Positions 33,201 through 43,364 of a stretch of 64,000 nt of DNA are shown piece by piece. The stretch covers positions 1-64,000 of the forward strand of contig MPUH01000312.1 in the NCBI GenBank assembly GCA_001970955.1, in the 5' to 3' direction. The notes under the pieces were generated by a model. That model had not been told where the DNA came from. It worked only from the letters and a program-made list of their open reading frames with translations, and did not search any database. This stretch comes from Stentor coeruleus. Taxonomy: Eukaryota; Ciliophora; Heterotrichea; Heterotrichida; Stentoridae. Made by a program: the position numbers and the translations under genes. Each line of letters starts with the position of its first letter. Position 1 is the first letter of the stretch.

Positions 33201-33302
33201 GTGGCTGTGATTACTATAGCTTCGTGGCTGCCTTTACATTTGGCAAAGAAGCTTATTTCTTATATCGACCCTGCTGATTATGAGAAAGTAAACCATGAGT
33301 AA
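30276..33302 (+). CDS. P4-ATPase phospholipid flippase, ATP9/Neo1 type
   Basis: A 1008-residue P4-ATPase. Visible are the N-terminal TKYNPFTIIPMVIYNQFKYF entry, FIRTDQLDGETDWKLR (the DGET dephosphorylation motif near 165, in the form typical of ATP9/Neo1), the phosphorylation motif DKTGTLT near 374, and nucleotide-binding SSPDEIAFAKYADL. A TGDK motif and the hinge GDGGNDVGMIQAAHMGIGI follow, with about ten transmembrane helices. ATP9/Neo1 flippases work without a CDC50 partner in Golgi/endosomal membranes (family knowledge) and keep aminophospholipids on the cytosolic leaflet. There is no intron. The ATG lies 15 nt after the previous stop, so the 5' leader is tiny or overlaps the upstream gene. 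Confidence 0.95.
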   Translation: MEELKESFLEKTSQNTSMRTIYFDGRTMPSRFPDNSVKNTKYNPFTIIPMVIYNQFKYFFNFFYLLITIAQFYPPFQVGFLITYIAPLAFVLLITVVKEAYDDLIRWKRDNEVNNQIFTRITSTGKVSIPASKIKVGHMIEIKAGERIPADMILLTTSEESGTVFIRTDQLDGETDWKLRRAVAYTQELQFKGKNSIENLASYDAMIVGEEPDRNIYKFVGTFEMMNERGIISEGLGLDHTVWASTVLTKGTAIGLVLYTGPETRSVMNSNEARQKFGICDEELNYLSKLMFGVMVIIAFVLVVCTGFNSTSHILFFRHLLLLSSIIPISLRVNLDMAKIWYCSQLQRDKKIPNTIARNSGIPEELGRVEFLLTDKTGTLTRNEMTLKRIRLQNESISDENASVKFGFLKNINSLETVMEQPRQENIKNMLKALSICHNVTPVFTDEEKSFQASSPDEIAFAKYADLYGFELIHRTENSIWVDLEKGITEKYVIFDIFPFSSATKRMGIIVQHLNTGKITFFLKGAEDVMKDKVLQKHKLKALEDCEDLGRDGLRTLIFSQKSLTLQEYNQWKRKYEAACIQIDDRERKVREVIEELEYNMEVIGVTGVEDRLQKDVGKTIESLRSAGIIVWILTGDKVETAQCIAISTRLKTRSHDWFELVNLKSEEIEGKLRELQSKNVSKIVLVIDGATLNYALRDHSKLFINTAIQAPAVVCCRVSPTQKTQIVECLKLYTNKRLCSIGDGGNDVGMIQAAHMGIGIEGKEGKQASLAADFSINEFCALNTLILWHGRNSYKRTAKLSNFVFHRGLIISFIQALFTCMFYFNAIPIYNGILMMGYATVYTNMPVFSIVLNRDANENTVMKFPLLYHSLQRRKAIRFTSFCMCILKSLYQGSIIIYLAIELFPENNFTNIVAITFTSLIITELLNIMTEVDQFHWAMGISEVVTGIVYMVSMFYLKTYFDLNYVFSLEFIFRVAVITIASWLPLHLAKKLISYIDPADYEKVNHE

Positions 33303-33352
33303 GCTAATTAATCATCCTAGGAAAGTTTATTATCGACAACTCCTTTAAAGGT

Positions 33353-34708
33353 TTAATTATCATTCACGCTTTTCGAAAGAGCACTCAATGTAAAACTGCT
33401 CATGGTTTTCCTATGTGAGGATACTAGTGTTGGGGTAAATTTACACTCTTTCATTTCGTGTTCATTTTTGATTTCTCTTTCTTTTTGTATTTTCCTAGTG
33501 AGTTCCTCTTGTTTTTGTAAGCTTCGTTCGTATAAACTTAATGATGAAACACTTGCTTGTCCTACATTGGTTTTAGGTTTAAAATCATACTCTTCCTTAA
33601 CTGGGATTTTAGCTTTTGTTGGTAGTAAAAGGGCACTTTTTTCTCCTGGAGTAAGTACCTTCATAAGCATCTCCATCGCATCATAAAACTCATTAAAATC
33701 TAAAGTTTCATTAAGTTCAGCAAGCTCCTCAAGCAAAGGGGAGAGTATTTTATTCATAGTTACTGGCATCTGACTTTTCCCAACAGTATCAGCAGTAATC
33801 ACCCCTTTAGTATCAGGTAACAACAAATTAAACAGTTCTTTATATCTCTGGTATTTGATTTTTTTCATAATCCTTTCTGATTTTTCAGCACCTGAGTTTT
33901 TTACTGTTTTATTCTCATCATTTTGCATTGATTTGTTTGGAGAATGATCTTGAGAGAAATCAAGTCTTGATGAACATTCAGGGACATAAACTGATTTGTT
34001 TGGAGAAAAAGACTTGAAATTCGACCTTTTTATAGCTTACATGTCTGATTCTTCTGTTTTATGTGGTGCAGTGAGTTTATTTTTATCATAAAGTGAGTTG
34101 GCCCTTTTCGATGACCTTTCTGCAAAATTCTGAGGCTTTTTACTATGCTGGTAGACAATTGGGTTGTTAGTCTTTGGGCCTTTACTGTTAGACCTTCTGA
34201 GTTTTTGGCTTTCTGGGGACTCAGCACCTGAAGTTGGTCTGTTTTGACCTAAAGATACTGGAATTTTCCCTAAAGAAGGTCCTTGCGATGGGTTTCTTAG
34301 CATATTTTGTCTTACTTGCATGCTTTTCTGTGTAAAATTCTGATTACGTCGGGGTCTTTGAGGCGACTGGGCCATGTTGTCCTTATGAATTGTTGGTGTT
34401 GACTTATTGGCTGAACTCGGACTCAGAGTTTTAGCTTTACTTAAAGCTATTTTCAAGTTCTTCTCTATTTCGTCAGCTAATAAAAGCTTAGCACGGGCTC
34501 CTAACTTATGCTTATGACAGAAATCTAAAGCTAATTGATCAGAATCATCATGCTCATATACTTTAATTTCGTCTTTGCGCCCATCTCCAATTACAATCGT
34601 TATTATCAATAATGCTTCCCCATCATCAACACTATAGTTTTGACCTAGTAAATTGTTTTCTATAGGTGACAACTCAGGAAAATAAAGCTCAGAATTTTCG
34701 TTTTCCAT
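33353..34708 (-). CDS. Protist protein with N-terminal globular domain and EF-hand-like region
   Basis: Exons 34708-34041 and 34025-33353, joined across a 15-nt intron (ends in AAG), give 446 residues. Residues about 28-90 form a small domain (LLIITIVIGDGRKDEIKVYEHDD...LALDFCHKHKL) that I know as a recurrent N-terminal module of protist coiled-coil proteins. A disordered Ser/Pro/Arg-rich middle follows. The C-terminal half has an EF-hand-like pair (RYKELFNLLLPDTKGVI; LDFNEFYDAMEML) with incomplete calcium loops, then basic coiled coil. The function is unknown; a ciliary or cytoskeletal role is a guess. It is convergent with the flippase (50 nt). Confidence 0.8.
34026..34040 (-). other. 15-nt intron
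   Basis: GTAAGCTATAAAAAG on the minus strand. It contains an in-frame TAA; removal joins two frames (ESDM then SNFKSFSPNKS). A lies at position 10. Confidence 0.9.
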
Positions 34709-34804
34709 TTCGTAATTAATTATCAGATTTTTACTTAGAGATTGTCTTAGATTTACTATACAATTTGTGCTTTTGAATTAATATTTTAGATCTGGGGTAT
34801 TTAA

Positions 34805-36250
34805 TTACTTATGTCTACTTTGTTTTCCCTGATTCAATGGTTTTGAGGGATTTCTTGTTGTTGTTTCCAAAATTATGTTAGGATAAGGATTTGACAACTC
34901 ATTTGAATTACTACTGAATTTCATGGTCGTTGTTGCTGTTGATAGGCTTTCGGTCAATTTTCTGATTAACGCTTTTCCTTGTTGTTTAGTTTCTCCATCT
35001 TCTGTGGAGTCTATGAACTTTTTTATAAGCTCAATTAGTTGCTCCATATCTTTGCTTGTAGTACTAGTGATTACTTCAGGGAAAGCGTCAATGGTTCTTT
35101 GAATGATGATTTTTATATCATTTTTATCATTTTTCATCAAGACTGTTTTGAACTTTTCAGTCAGCGGGAAATTTTCTTCTGTTGATGTAGAGTTAAATAG
35201 CTAAATATTAGGTACTTTTTTTACTTTAGCAGAAATTTCATTAAGACGAGATTTTGACTGGGAATCTTCAGATGAGAATTTTATAGAGTCTAAAGATAAT
35301 AATAAAGGCTTGTATTTATCTTTTGTTTTTTGGCTAAGAAGGGAATAAGTGTCAATTATTTTGTTTATGTCAATTAGAACTTGTTTACGAAGGTTAGGAG
35401 AGGATTTTAGTTTGGAAATTAATGTGTCTAAGTCATTGTTATCCATTGTGTCGGAAGATGGAGAACTGCTGAATAAAGAATGACTATCTGAGCTGAATAC
35501 TTCTCTAATCTCTTCTTCTTGCATTTTCCAATAATCAGTCTGTTTAATGCTCCCTTCTTTATTTTTCCGCATATTACTAATAAACGCATTAGAGTTATAT
35601 TCTTTTTCGCTTTCACTTCCTAAAGCACTTTCACTTTGAAATTCTATATTACTTTCATTTTCACTCCCGCTTTTGACAAGATTTTCAATTTCACTCTCTG
35701 TATCAGTTCCACTAAAAATATCACTATCACTACTACTAATCTCCTTCTTTTTTTTCACAATTTCTGTCTTATTTTTCTTATCTTTATCTTCTTTTTTTAT
35801 CTCTTTTTCTAAAGGTTTTTTGAGAACTTCATTTTTTTTTGGTTCCTTTACCAGCTTCACATTTTTTGTATTACTTTTAGCTTTTTTTGCATCTTTTTGA
35901 GGTTTTTCTTTTTTAGTATCCTTATTGTCTTTAGATTTTTTAGGTTTTTTGATTTCTTTACTATTGAGAATTTCCTTTGATTCTTTGGCTTCTTTTTGGG
36001 TTTTTGTTTCCTTTTTTTCTTCTTTTTTCAGTTCTTTTTTTGGCTCTTTTTTCTCTTCCTTTGTTTCAAGGATTTCATTTGCTCGTCTTTTGAAAGGTAA
36101 TTTTATATCTTGCTCTGATAGAGAAATGCTTTCTATCAGAGACTTAAACTCAGGCTTTGAGAACAGTTCGTTGATGTTTTTAATAAAGTGGTCTTTTGCT
36201 AGTTCAGAATATTTTATGAGCTTTGAAGCAATATCATCATAGTCAGCCAT
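34805..36250 (-). CDS. Lys/Glu-rich low-complexity protein
   Basis: Exons 36250-35216 and 35200-34805 are joined across a 15-nt intron, giving 476 residues. Residues 1-60 are a helical domain (DIASKLIKYSELAKDHFIKN). Residues about 62-170 are dominated by Lys/Glu repeats (KKEPKKELKKEEKKE and similar), followed by an acidic Ser-rich stretch (SSSDSDIFSGTDTESE). A helical C-terminal part includes KLKSSPNLRKQVLIDINKII and IKKFIDSTEDGETKQQGKAL. The layout resembles nucleolar or chromatin-associated acidic/basic proteins, but no domain identifies it. The strand and start (MADYDDIAS) are clear; long frames on the other strand here are compositional shadows. Confidence 0.78.
35201..35215 (-). other. 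15-nt intron
   Basis: GTACCTAATATTTAG on the minus strand ends with the TAG that would otherwise terminate exon 1. Phase 0; A at position 10. Confidence 0.9.
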
Positions 36251-36401
36251 AATATATTATATTATAACAATTTAGATCAATTTTATTATAAATATCCCCC
36301 CATTAAGATTTGAAAAGTTTGTAGGNAATATATTATATTATAACAATTTAGATCAATTTTATTATAAATATCCCCCCATTAAGATTTGAAAAGTTTGTAG
36401 G
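36251..36401. repeat. 75-bp direct duplication around a single N (probable assembly join)
   Basis: Copies at 36251-36325 and 36327-36401 with N at 36326, just upstream of the Lys-rich gene start. Confidence 0.92.
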
Positions 36402-37371
36402 TCAGAACTCTTTTGCATAAAAAATTATAGAAAAAAAAAATTTTAGTTTATAATTTCCTTCATTGGTGTATAAAAAAATATAAATATCTAAACTTTTTAG
36501 CAGATACTTTGCATGTTTTATTCTTAATAGTTTCTGCATTTTTACTTAAGATTTTGTCAAATAAGTTTTTGTATTTTAAAAAATCCCTATTAAAATCTTA
36601 TTAAAGTGTCTTAGTATTACCCGAAAATTACAATCTCCTAAAAATTATTCATTCTTATATATTTATAAAAATCACTTACAAATAAGCTAACTTAGCTTAC
36701 TCGATTATCCTCAAATAATATAAAAAAATGTAAATTTCGCATAATTTTAAAGCCTTTCCATTCAAATTAAGAATTCTGGGGGCTTTTTATAATTATTATC
36801 AGTATTAACCCCCTTCATCATGCTAAAATTTTTTTTTTTATAAACACAATAAGTATATAAAATTGATTCTTACGCCTCCAAGCAATCAGGTAAGTTTTCT
36901 GTAGTAATTTCTCATAATCATTAATCAAATCTAACTGATATATCAATCTTTATAAACTATTTATCGTTGTAACAAAGAATTACTCATTGACCTTAATTTT
37001 AGATCTTCTAACGCTTAACTTATATTTTCCCTTTTAAAATGCATTTTATCTATCATCCTCAATGCATCATCAATAGAATTTTTTAGCTTATAATAATTTT
37101 CTATCAAATTTATATAACAAGGATGTATATTTGCTATTATAAAAATATTTTTGGCTTTTCGATTTCAAAAATCTTCTGCTTTTCACATAAGCAATTTGCT
37201 CAATTTTATCGATTTCTTCACTTTCTTTGTTAAAAATATGATTAAAAATTTCACTTTCTTTGTTAAAAATATGATTATAAATTCTTAAATTGCATATAAA
37301 ATTATTTTAAAATCTTAAAAATCAAACTTAACTAAAACAAAAAATTATTTAAAACATACTCTGACTGAAAT
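36251..37371. other. AT-rich intergenic region with an N join and a short direct repeat
   Basis: About 1.1 kb. It starts with the 75-bp duplication around N (36251-36401). A 27-bp direct repeat occurs at 37218-37244 and 37251-37277. I see no gene in the remainder. Confidence 0.5.
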
Positions 37372-37778
37372 TCAGTACTTTCCTAAGTCCCATTTTTTTT
37401 CAACTCCAGTTAAAACCAATACTGTATATCCTACATTTTTTCCCAGTTTAATATCAGTAGCTATCTTATCCATAAAAATCACGTATCTCTCCCTAGCCAA
37501 TCCATCTCTTTCATAACCGCATCAATAACCACTCTTTCAGGTTTCCCAAAAATAGTAAATCTATAGCTATGAGAATATCTTAAAAACTCAATAATACAAG
37601 CTGATCCAAGGATATTATATTTACCAAAATTATCATAGTAATCATAATTTCCTGTAATAAGTTCAGATCCTTGATTCATATAATTTACTTATATTTTAAA
37701 TACATTTATATTATATGATTCAAACAATTAAGATTCGCATTCCCATATCACACCGTCTAGGCCAAAAAAGAAATCATC
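37372..37778 (-). pseudogene. Decayed HAD-family phosphatase (phosphoglycolate/4-nitrophenyl phosphatase type)
   Basis: Three pieces lie in order on the minus strand. At 37778-37740, FFGLDGVIWE matches motif I (FDxDGVxW) but the nucleophile Asp is Gly. At 37679-37480, after an AT-rich gap, a 66-codon frame contains ILGSACIIEFL and FTIFGKPERVVIDAVM, with the motif III lysine. Then a frame change at about 37490 leads to YVIFMDKIATDIKLGKN (motif IV) and VGYTVLVLTGV, ending in TGA at 37372. The central cap region is missing. Loss of the nucleophile, the frameshift and the deletion mean it cannot encode a working enzyme. Confidence 0.8.
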
Positions 37779-37894
37779 AACTCACACGATAATTTCTTTC
37801 AGGGATATTATAAGAAATTGTTTATCTAAATATATAAAATCATAAAAAGCCCATTTTTAAATAAAAAACTTAAAACACTACTCTTAGTCCTACG

Positions 37895-39268
37895 TTAAGG
37901 GAGAACTAGTGACAAAAATGCACTAACAAACGCAACAACATTGATAACAATCGCCGCAGTCAGCAGCGCTGCATTCCTAAACGTATACCACTTATACTTA
38001 CTACTAGCCACATCCAGCAAAGTCGGGAACAAAAACGAGAACACGGCACAAAAGGCTCCAAGGAAGTTGAAAATCACAAGAATCTCAGGGAAAAAGTTTG
38101 AAACAACCAAAGATGCAACAATAATCGCCAAATTCGCTAAACTTTTCCTAAATAACCCTTACCAAGCTCCACTAAAATACCTTCTTTTCCCCGTACTAAC
38201 TAAACTTTGTATAGACTGTCTACATAATATCATAAAAAAAGGCATAGTAACAATAAGTACAAAACACACAAGTATTCTAGCAATAACTATTCTTAAAGAA
38301 TCAGTATATTCTTTAGGAGCATTTCTTTGTGTTATAAACATAGGTGTATCTTCTAATAATGATAAATATCCAATAACAGCTATAACCAAATAAATCCCTA
38401 ATTGAAACATGCAAACTCTAAGATTAACTTTTTTCATTCTTTTTTTACTTGGATCACGCATATCGCTAAAAACAGTAGCAACACTCATATGACAAGTAAA
38501 AGAAAATAAAGCGAAAGTACATGCTGAGAAAAAGTACCAGTCGAAATGGTAGAGTTTTAAAGCTGATAAGCCATTTTCTTCAACATAAGTAGGGAAATCA
38601 TATACAATTGTAGCACATATATATATAATACTCCCTATACTGATAAAAGAAAATACTTTGAGCTCAGTAACTTTTTGTAATAAACTCATAGGGAATACTA
38701 ATAATAAAGAGTACATGAGCATGATATAAAAAATATAATCCTTAAGGTCAATATCGAAATACATAAAAGCGCTCAATATAGATTCATTACATATAAGCTG
38801 ATAGCCTGAGACTGAAAAAAACAGATACAACAATAAAATAACATCTAGAAATAACGCAGTGTTCTAAATAAACCTCACTTTTCCTAATAAATCCTTCACT
38901 AGCTTTGAATAATCAAATGTGTTCCTCCTTTCTGCAGCTAATGAAATCCCATTCATCCCAGAATAAGCTGCAAGTGCTGCAAGGATTATTATTATCACCC
39001 CAGGTATCAATCCAACATACTTAAGAACTATTGGTAAACTTAAACATCCAGTTTCCATACTTGAAGCAACTAATGTGAAAATTGCCCCTTCCATTGAACT
39101 TTCATCATCTTTTGGAACTTTTGCTTGACCTTGGTTTGTCCAAGTCCGAGCTCGGGCTACTGCTGTTGATGTACCACTGGTCTTGGTTCTTGATAAATTG
39201 TTTGCCGCACGGTAGTTGTAAGAACCGATTCGTAGAAGAGGTGTATTTAGTGATGGCGGCTTGAGCAT
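37895..39268 (-). CDS. Amino-acid transporter, AAAP/SLC38-like
   Basis: Three exons (39268-38879, 38863-38163, 38147-37895) separated by two 15-nt introns give 447 residues. After a cytosolic N-terminus of about 60 residues the family start appears (GAIFTLVASSMETGCLSLP), then about eleven transmembrane segments in total and a helix containing FSFTCHMSVATVFSDM. AAAP proteins move neutral amino acids with H+ or Na+ across plasma or vacuolar/lysosomal membranes; the substrate is not predictable here. Splicing is confirmed by membrane helices that continue across both junctions (LGK-NTALFLDVILLLYL and FSGA-W-KSLANLAI). Upstream is a 0.66-kb AT-rich region. Confidence 0.92.
38148..38162 (-). other. 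15-nt intron
   Basis: GTAAGGGTTATTTAG on the minus strand splits a TGG tryptophan codon. A at position 10. Confidence 0.95.
38864..38878 (-). other. 15-nt intron
   Basis: GTGAGGTTTATTTAG on the minus strand, phase 0; a less common GTG donor. A at position 10. Confidence 0.95.
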
Positions 39269-39932
39269 TTTTATTTTCTTGGTTTAATATAATGGTTTGG
39301 AAAATTATCATAGTTTTGGCTTTGAGGTTTTAGATATATCGTTTAGTATTTTTTTCGAGTTTTTGATTAAGGGTTTTTGGATGTTTATATGATGAGATTA
39401 TATAATTGAATATATGATTAGATTGATATATGGATGTAAGATTTTTTAGAGCAGGCTGAGATATTAGTGTGAAATATGTGTGCTAGGAAAAATTAAGGAA
39501 GTATTAAAACCTTTACGATTCTCAGTATAAAAATAATAAATTTATTATTTCTATCAAAGAAATAGCATAAATGCCATACTCAAAATATGATTTAGAGATT
39601 ATAAAAAACAATACAACTTTACTACTATCAAAATTAAACTCTTTATTAAGTTAAGAATATTTGATATAAATTTAATTATCGAATATAAAGCATATAAATA
39701 CCTTTACCATACCTTTTATTATCCAATATCATATTTTCCTCATCTAAATAATTGATATATTTTTGTTTTATGATTTCTTATTATTTTTACATAATTTTTT
39801 TTATCAAAGCTTAAAAAATTACTATTTTTCTATCATACAACATAAAAAAAAAACTTACTATATAGTCTATACAAAAACCAGAAAATACCTGCATATTGAA
39901 TATAATATTTAACTGGCTATTAGCAAATATTC
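39269..39932. other. AT-rich divergent intergenic region
   Basis: About 660 bases, about 80% A+T by eye. No gene is visible; it should hold promoters for both flanking genes. Confidence 0.5.
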
Positions 39933-40343
39933 ATGAACTTTTTTAAATCAAGCCATCCTTCAACAAAAAGAGCTAATCACAAAAGTCTTACTTCAGAAAT
40001 TTACCGATCTTGTGTTTGTGAAGACCTACCAAATAACATAAAAGCTACAAAAATCATCTTAAAACTTCCATTCGACCCTCCTAAAAAGTCTGTATCCTCT
40101 CCTTACCTTCTCCAAACGCATCTTCCCCGAAGACCGAAACCTCATTCACCACTTCTCACCCTCCAAGGTATAAACAACAGTATAGATTACAATATCCCTG
40201 ATTATAAAACTAATTTCTCAAATACTTTAGGTCCTTTAGACATACTTCCCCATCGATATGGTGTTGAATGCAATTATTTCCAACGTGTGAGAAGTCGGAT
40301 AAAAAATCGACCTAAACTCAGAAGGCTAATAATCAAACTCTAA
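39933..40343 (+). CDS. Hypothetical basic protein
   Basis: A 136-residue protein without a recognised domain. It is basic and proline-rich, with SSPYLLQTHLPRRPKPHSP and a C-terminal RVRSRIKNRPKLRRLIIKL. A tyrosine/aspartate segment (NIPDYKTNFSNTLGPLD) lies between. There is no signal peptide or membrane helix. The composition is coding-like and distinct from the AT spacers on both sides, and the start follows a typical AT-rich leader. It resembles small microtubule-associated ciliary proteins only in general character. Confidence 0.6.
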   Translation: MNFFKSSHPSTKRANHKSLTSEIYRSCVCEDLPNNIKATKIILKLPFDPPKKSVSSPYLLQTHLPRRPKPHSPLLTLQGINNSIDYNIPDYKTNFSNTLGPLDILPHRYGVECNYFQRVRSRIKNRPKLRRLIIKL

Positions 40344-40485
40344 AACCTAATAAGCAGTTTATTATATAATCTATATATAAAAATTGAGTTTTCTTAATCA
40401 TCATTATTCACATTTAATATATAAACAACAATAATCCTGAATTTCATATAAAAAAACTTATCTTCCTTGTAAACTATCTAATAAC

Positions 40486-41574
40486 TTAAAGCTTAGGTGC
40501 TTCATGTAGAACCTTTATGAGCATTTTCCCATCGTTTTGACCTCTAGCCAGTTTCTGTAAAGCTGTATGAGCATTTTCAAGCCCATCTACAACATCTTCT
40601 TTATACTTCAGATTCCCTTTTTCATATAAAGATCCTAAATACTTAAGCCCTTCTTCAAATTTATTTTGATAATCAGTGACAATAAAACCTTTCATTTTAA
40701 GTGATTTGGATATAACAAGAGGATACATGTATAATGGTTGAGCTTTTTTTTGCCCATAAGATTGAATTGCCCCACATAGAATCATTCTAGCTCCTTTTTT
40801 TGCATTTAATAATACAGCATCTAGCATTTCCCCACCAACATTATCAAGATAGAGATCAATACCTTCTGGGCATAAAGTTTTTAGAGATGATGCTACATTA
40901 TCGGTTTTGTAATTGATTACTTCAGAGATACCTATGTCTTTAAGCCATTGAACTTTAGATGCTGTACCTGTTATCCCGATTACTTTACAACCTTCAGCCT
41001 TAGCAATTTGTACAGCTACTGAGCCTACAGCACCAGCGGCTGTAGAGATCACAACAACTTGCTTTTTAGCAATTTGTACAGCTACTGAGCCTACAGCACC
41101 AGCGGCTGTAGAGATCACAACAACTTGCTTTTTAGCAACTTTGCCTAAAACTTTAATCGCGACATATGACGTAAGCCCAGTAATGCCAAAGATCCCTAGA
41201 AAAAGCGAAGGGTTAACATTCTTAGGTATTCTTTCAATTTTCGACACATGAACTTTGCAATATTCCTGCCATCCAAGAAGCCCAGAAACATAAGTCCCTA
41301 CCTTAAACCCAGCTGCATGCGAATTAACAATCAACCCAACACCTAAAGCTCTAACAGTATCTCCAATTCTAACTGGAGGCATATAAGACTTAACCCCTGA
41401 AATCCAAACTAATTATCCAATACCAAGTTGAGCTGGATCAGCTGATATCCATTCGACCTTAACTAATATTTCCCCTTGTTTCAATGGAAGTTGAAGGGCA
41501 TCAACTCTAACCTCAAAGTCTTCTTTTTTTGGAATCCCATCAGGTCTTTGTTTTAAAATCACCCTTTTATTCAT
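40486..41574 (-). CDS. MDR-family NADPH oxidoreductase (prostaglandin/leukotriene reductase-like)
   Basis: Exon 1 spans 41574-41424 and exon 2 spans 41408-40486, joined by a 15-nt intron that continues DPAQLVWISGVKSYMPP, a typical PTGR/zinc-free MDR start. The nucleotide-binding fold has STAAGAVGSVAVQIAK and GCKVIGITGTASKV, and the catalytic half carries NVGGEMLD and MILCGAIQSYG. These enzymes reduce alpha,beta-unsaturated ketones or aldehydes with NADPH. A 66-bp exact tandem duplication repeats 22 residues of the first Rossmann strand and helix. With it the product has 357 residues; without it about 335, the usual size. A duplicated strand here should disturb the fold, so the assembled form is suspect. 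Confidence 0.9.
41000..41140. repeat. 66-bp exact tandem duplication in the MDR reductase
   Basis: The unit beginning at about 41000 recurs at 41066, without an N and in frame. It encodes the KKQVVVISTAAGAVG segment twice. Confidence 0.85.
41409..41423 (-). other. 15-nt intron
   Basis: GTATTGGATAATTAG on the minus strand; it contains an in-frame TAA and its removal restores the MDR N-terminus. A at position 10. Confidence 0.95.
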
Positions 41575-41660
41575 TATATACAACTTAAAGCTTATATAAA
41601 ATCATATGTTATAAAATTACTTTATAAGTAAATTGTATTTAAAGAAAATAAACAAAAATT

Positions 41661-42422
41661 TCAATGCATGGAAAAACCTTCAACTGTGCTTTGGATCGCA
41701 TCGACCCATTGTTGTATAGTTTTACAATTTCGATGACCAAATAATAAGCGTCTCTCTGCTGAGTACCATTCGATTTGCCTTACACTCCACCAACTAGCTG
41801 GGACCCCATCATGAGCTAAGGCGTTTTTTTTTAAAGTAAATCCGTTGGTTGATCTAGACATTTTAGTCAGCTCATCTTCTTGATATAAGAAAATCTCAAA
41901 TTCAAATACTTTGCCTTTGCCGGTTTCAGGCCTGTTAATTTCATTAACTTCTTTTATTTGTATCAAAGGGATAAATGCTAATGGGGATTTATTGTTACAA
42001 GTTGCTGTCCATTGGGTTTTATAATATGCAAAACCTTCACCTGTTAGTCTACACCAACGAGGAGTATGATTTTGACTTATCCCTGGACGATATTTCAAAA
42101 GCTCACCTTCTAAAATAATCCCATCGTCATCATCTTCAGCTTTAGAGTTGTCTTGAATTGATCTGAATAATGGGAATTGATAAGAACTCTGGTTTTTACT
42201 TTTTCTTGAAAGACAGACAGAACTTTTGCTTCGAGTTCCTGGCTTGATTTTTAAAAGGGAGAAGGTAAAATCATTGTTGTGTAGGTTTATGTTAGATGTT
42301 ATAAAAAGTTCTTCAATAGATGAGTAACCGATAAGTGTAGATTGAATAGGTTCTTCATGAAACTCAGTAATTAGTTGTTCTTTTTTGTAGTCATCGATAT
42401 CACAGCTACATGAATTTCCCAT
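41661..42422 (-). CDS. PH-domain protein, probably myristoylated/palmitoylated
   Basis: A 253-residue protein. It begins MGNSCSCD: Gly2, Ser/Cys at 4-7 fit dual acylation and membrane attachment. Residues about 110-245 form a PH domain (GELLKYRPGISQNHTPRWCRLTGEGFAYYK, KVFEFEIFLYQED, and a C-terminal helix with TIQQWVDAIQSTV). It includes an insertion around residues 175-210. PH domains bind phosphoinositides or proteins. The gene ends in TGA, direct evidence that TGA is a stop here. Its role is unknown beyond membrane signalling. Confidence 0.85.
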   Translation of the reverse strand: MGNSCSCDIDDYKKEQLITEFHEEPIQSTLIGYSSIEELFITSNINLHNNDFTFSLLKIKPGTRSKSSVCLSRKSKNQSSYQFPLFRSIQDNSKAEDDDDGIILEGELLKYRPGISQNHTPRWCRLTGEGFAYYKTQWTATCNNKSPLAFIPLIQIKEVNEINRPETGKGKVFEFEIFLYQEDELTKMSRSTNGFTLKKNALAHDGVPASWWSVRQIEWYSAERRLLFGHRNCKTIQQWVDAIQSTVEGFSMH

Positions 42423-43364
42423 TTTATTTTGTTGTTGGATTTATTATATTTTTTATATACTCTAGTTATAGAGTCTTTTATGTTTTATAAATGCTTTTGG
42501 TATACCTAGAATTTGATGATAAATAGTTTATGATAATCTTTAAATACAAGACAAATTTTGTAGTTGGATAAAAAAAATTAAGTTTGTTTTAGATTTTTTG
42601 TTATGAAGAAGTGCCTTTTAGGGTAGAAATTTTTTTTTTGTAAGAGTTTTGGAAGATTTTGAAGAAAAGGCAGATTTGGGGTTTTTTTAGAAGAGTTTTT
42701 GTGAGGTTTGGTGTTAGGAAATACTTGTTATTCGATATTTTTTTAGAAGTATCTGGAAATGGATTTGCAGAGACTGGGCGTTAGGGTGTAAAATGCACTA
42801 GTATGTGTANGGTGTTAGGAAATACTTGTTATTCGATATTTTTTTAGAAGTATCTGGAAATGGATTTGCAGAGACTGGGCGTTAGGGTGTAAAATGCACT
42901 AGTATGTGTATATTTTATATGTTTAAGGTGGTTGAGTTTTTCTAAAAAAATTATCATGTGTGTTGGTAATTTAAACCTAGTTCCTTTGCATGTCTTTTGC
43001 AATTACTGGCTTTTGTATAAATTAAGCTCTTTACCAACCTTCCATTTTAATGTCACCCTCTAGACATGGCTTATTTCCCCACAAATGCCGAACTTTTTTT
43101 GTCTCAACCTACCACAACCAAAGATTCTCACATACAAAATCTTAAAATTTCCCTCACTTTCTTATTAAAACTCCTCTTAATACTGTTATTTTACCCTAGT
43201 CTCTTCCATCCTCCAAAATTTTTCCCTCAAAGTTTCGTCAACTTCCTTTAAACTACTTAAATCTTAAGCATACCTAATCAATAAAAGCCATCAAGGGAAA
43301 CTTTTAATCTTTCAAAGCCTAGCATTCTGACGATACTTTAAAAGAATTGAATTTTTTTTAACTC
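42423..43364. other. Intergenic region with an N join and a doubtful small ORF
   Basis: About 0.94 kb. A 100-bp duplication surrounds N (42810). A 61-codon + strand frame at 43066-43251 (MAYFPTNAEL, with a hydrophobic LLKLLLILLFYPSLF segment) could encode a small membrane protein, but it is pyrimidine-rich and unsupported otherwise. Confidence 0.4.
42710..42910. repeat. 100-bp direct duplication around a single N (probable assembly join)
   Basis: Copies at 42710-42809 and 42811-42910 with N at 42810. Confidence 0.92.

Noticed and set aside
35673-36242. Two + strand Ser/Phe/Leu-rich frames of 75 and 105 codons
   Set aside because: They are antisense shadows of the Lys/Glu-rich gene; low complexity on the other strand explains their openness.
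37218-37277. 27-bp direct repeat in the spacer as a possible regulatory array or CRISPR-like element
   Set aside because: Only two copies, AT-rich, and without spacers; it looks like simple local duplication.
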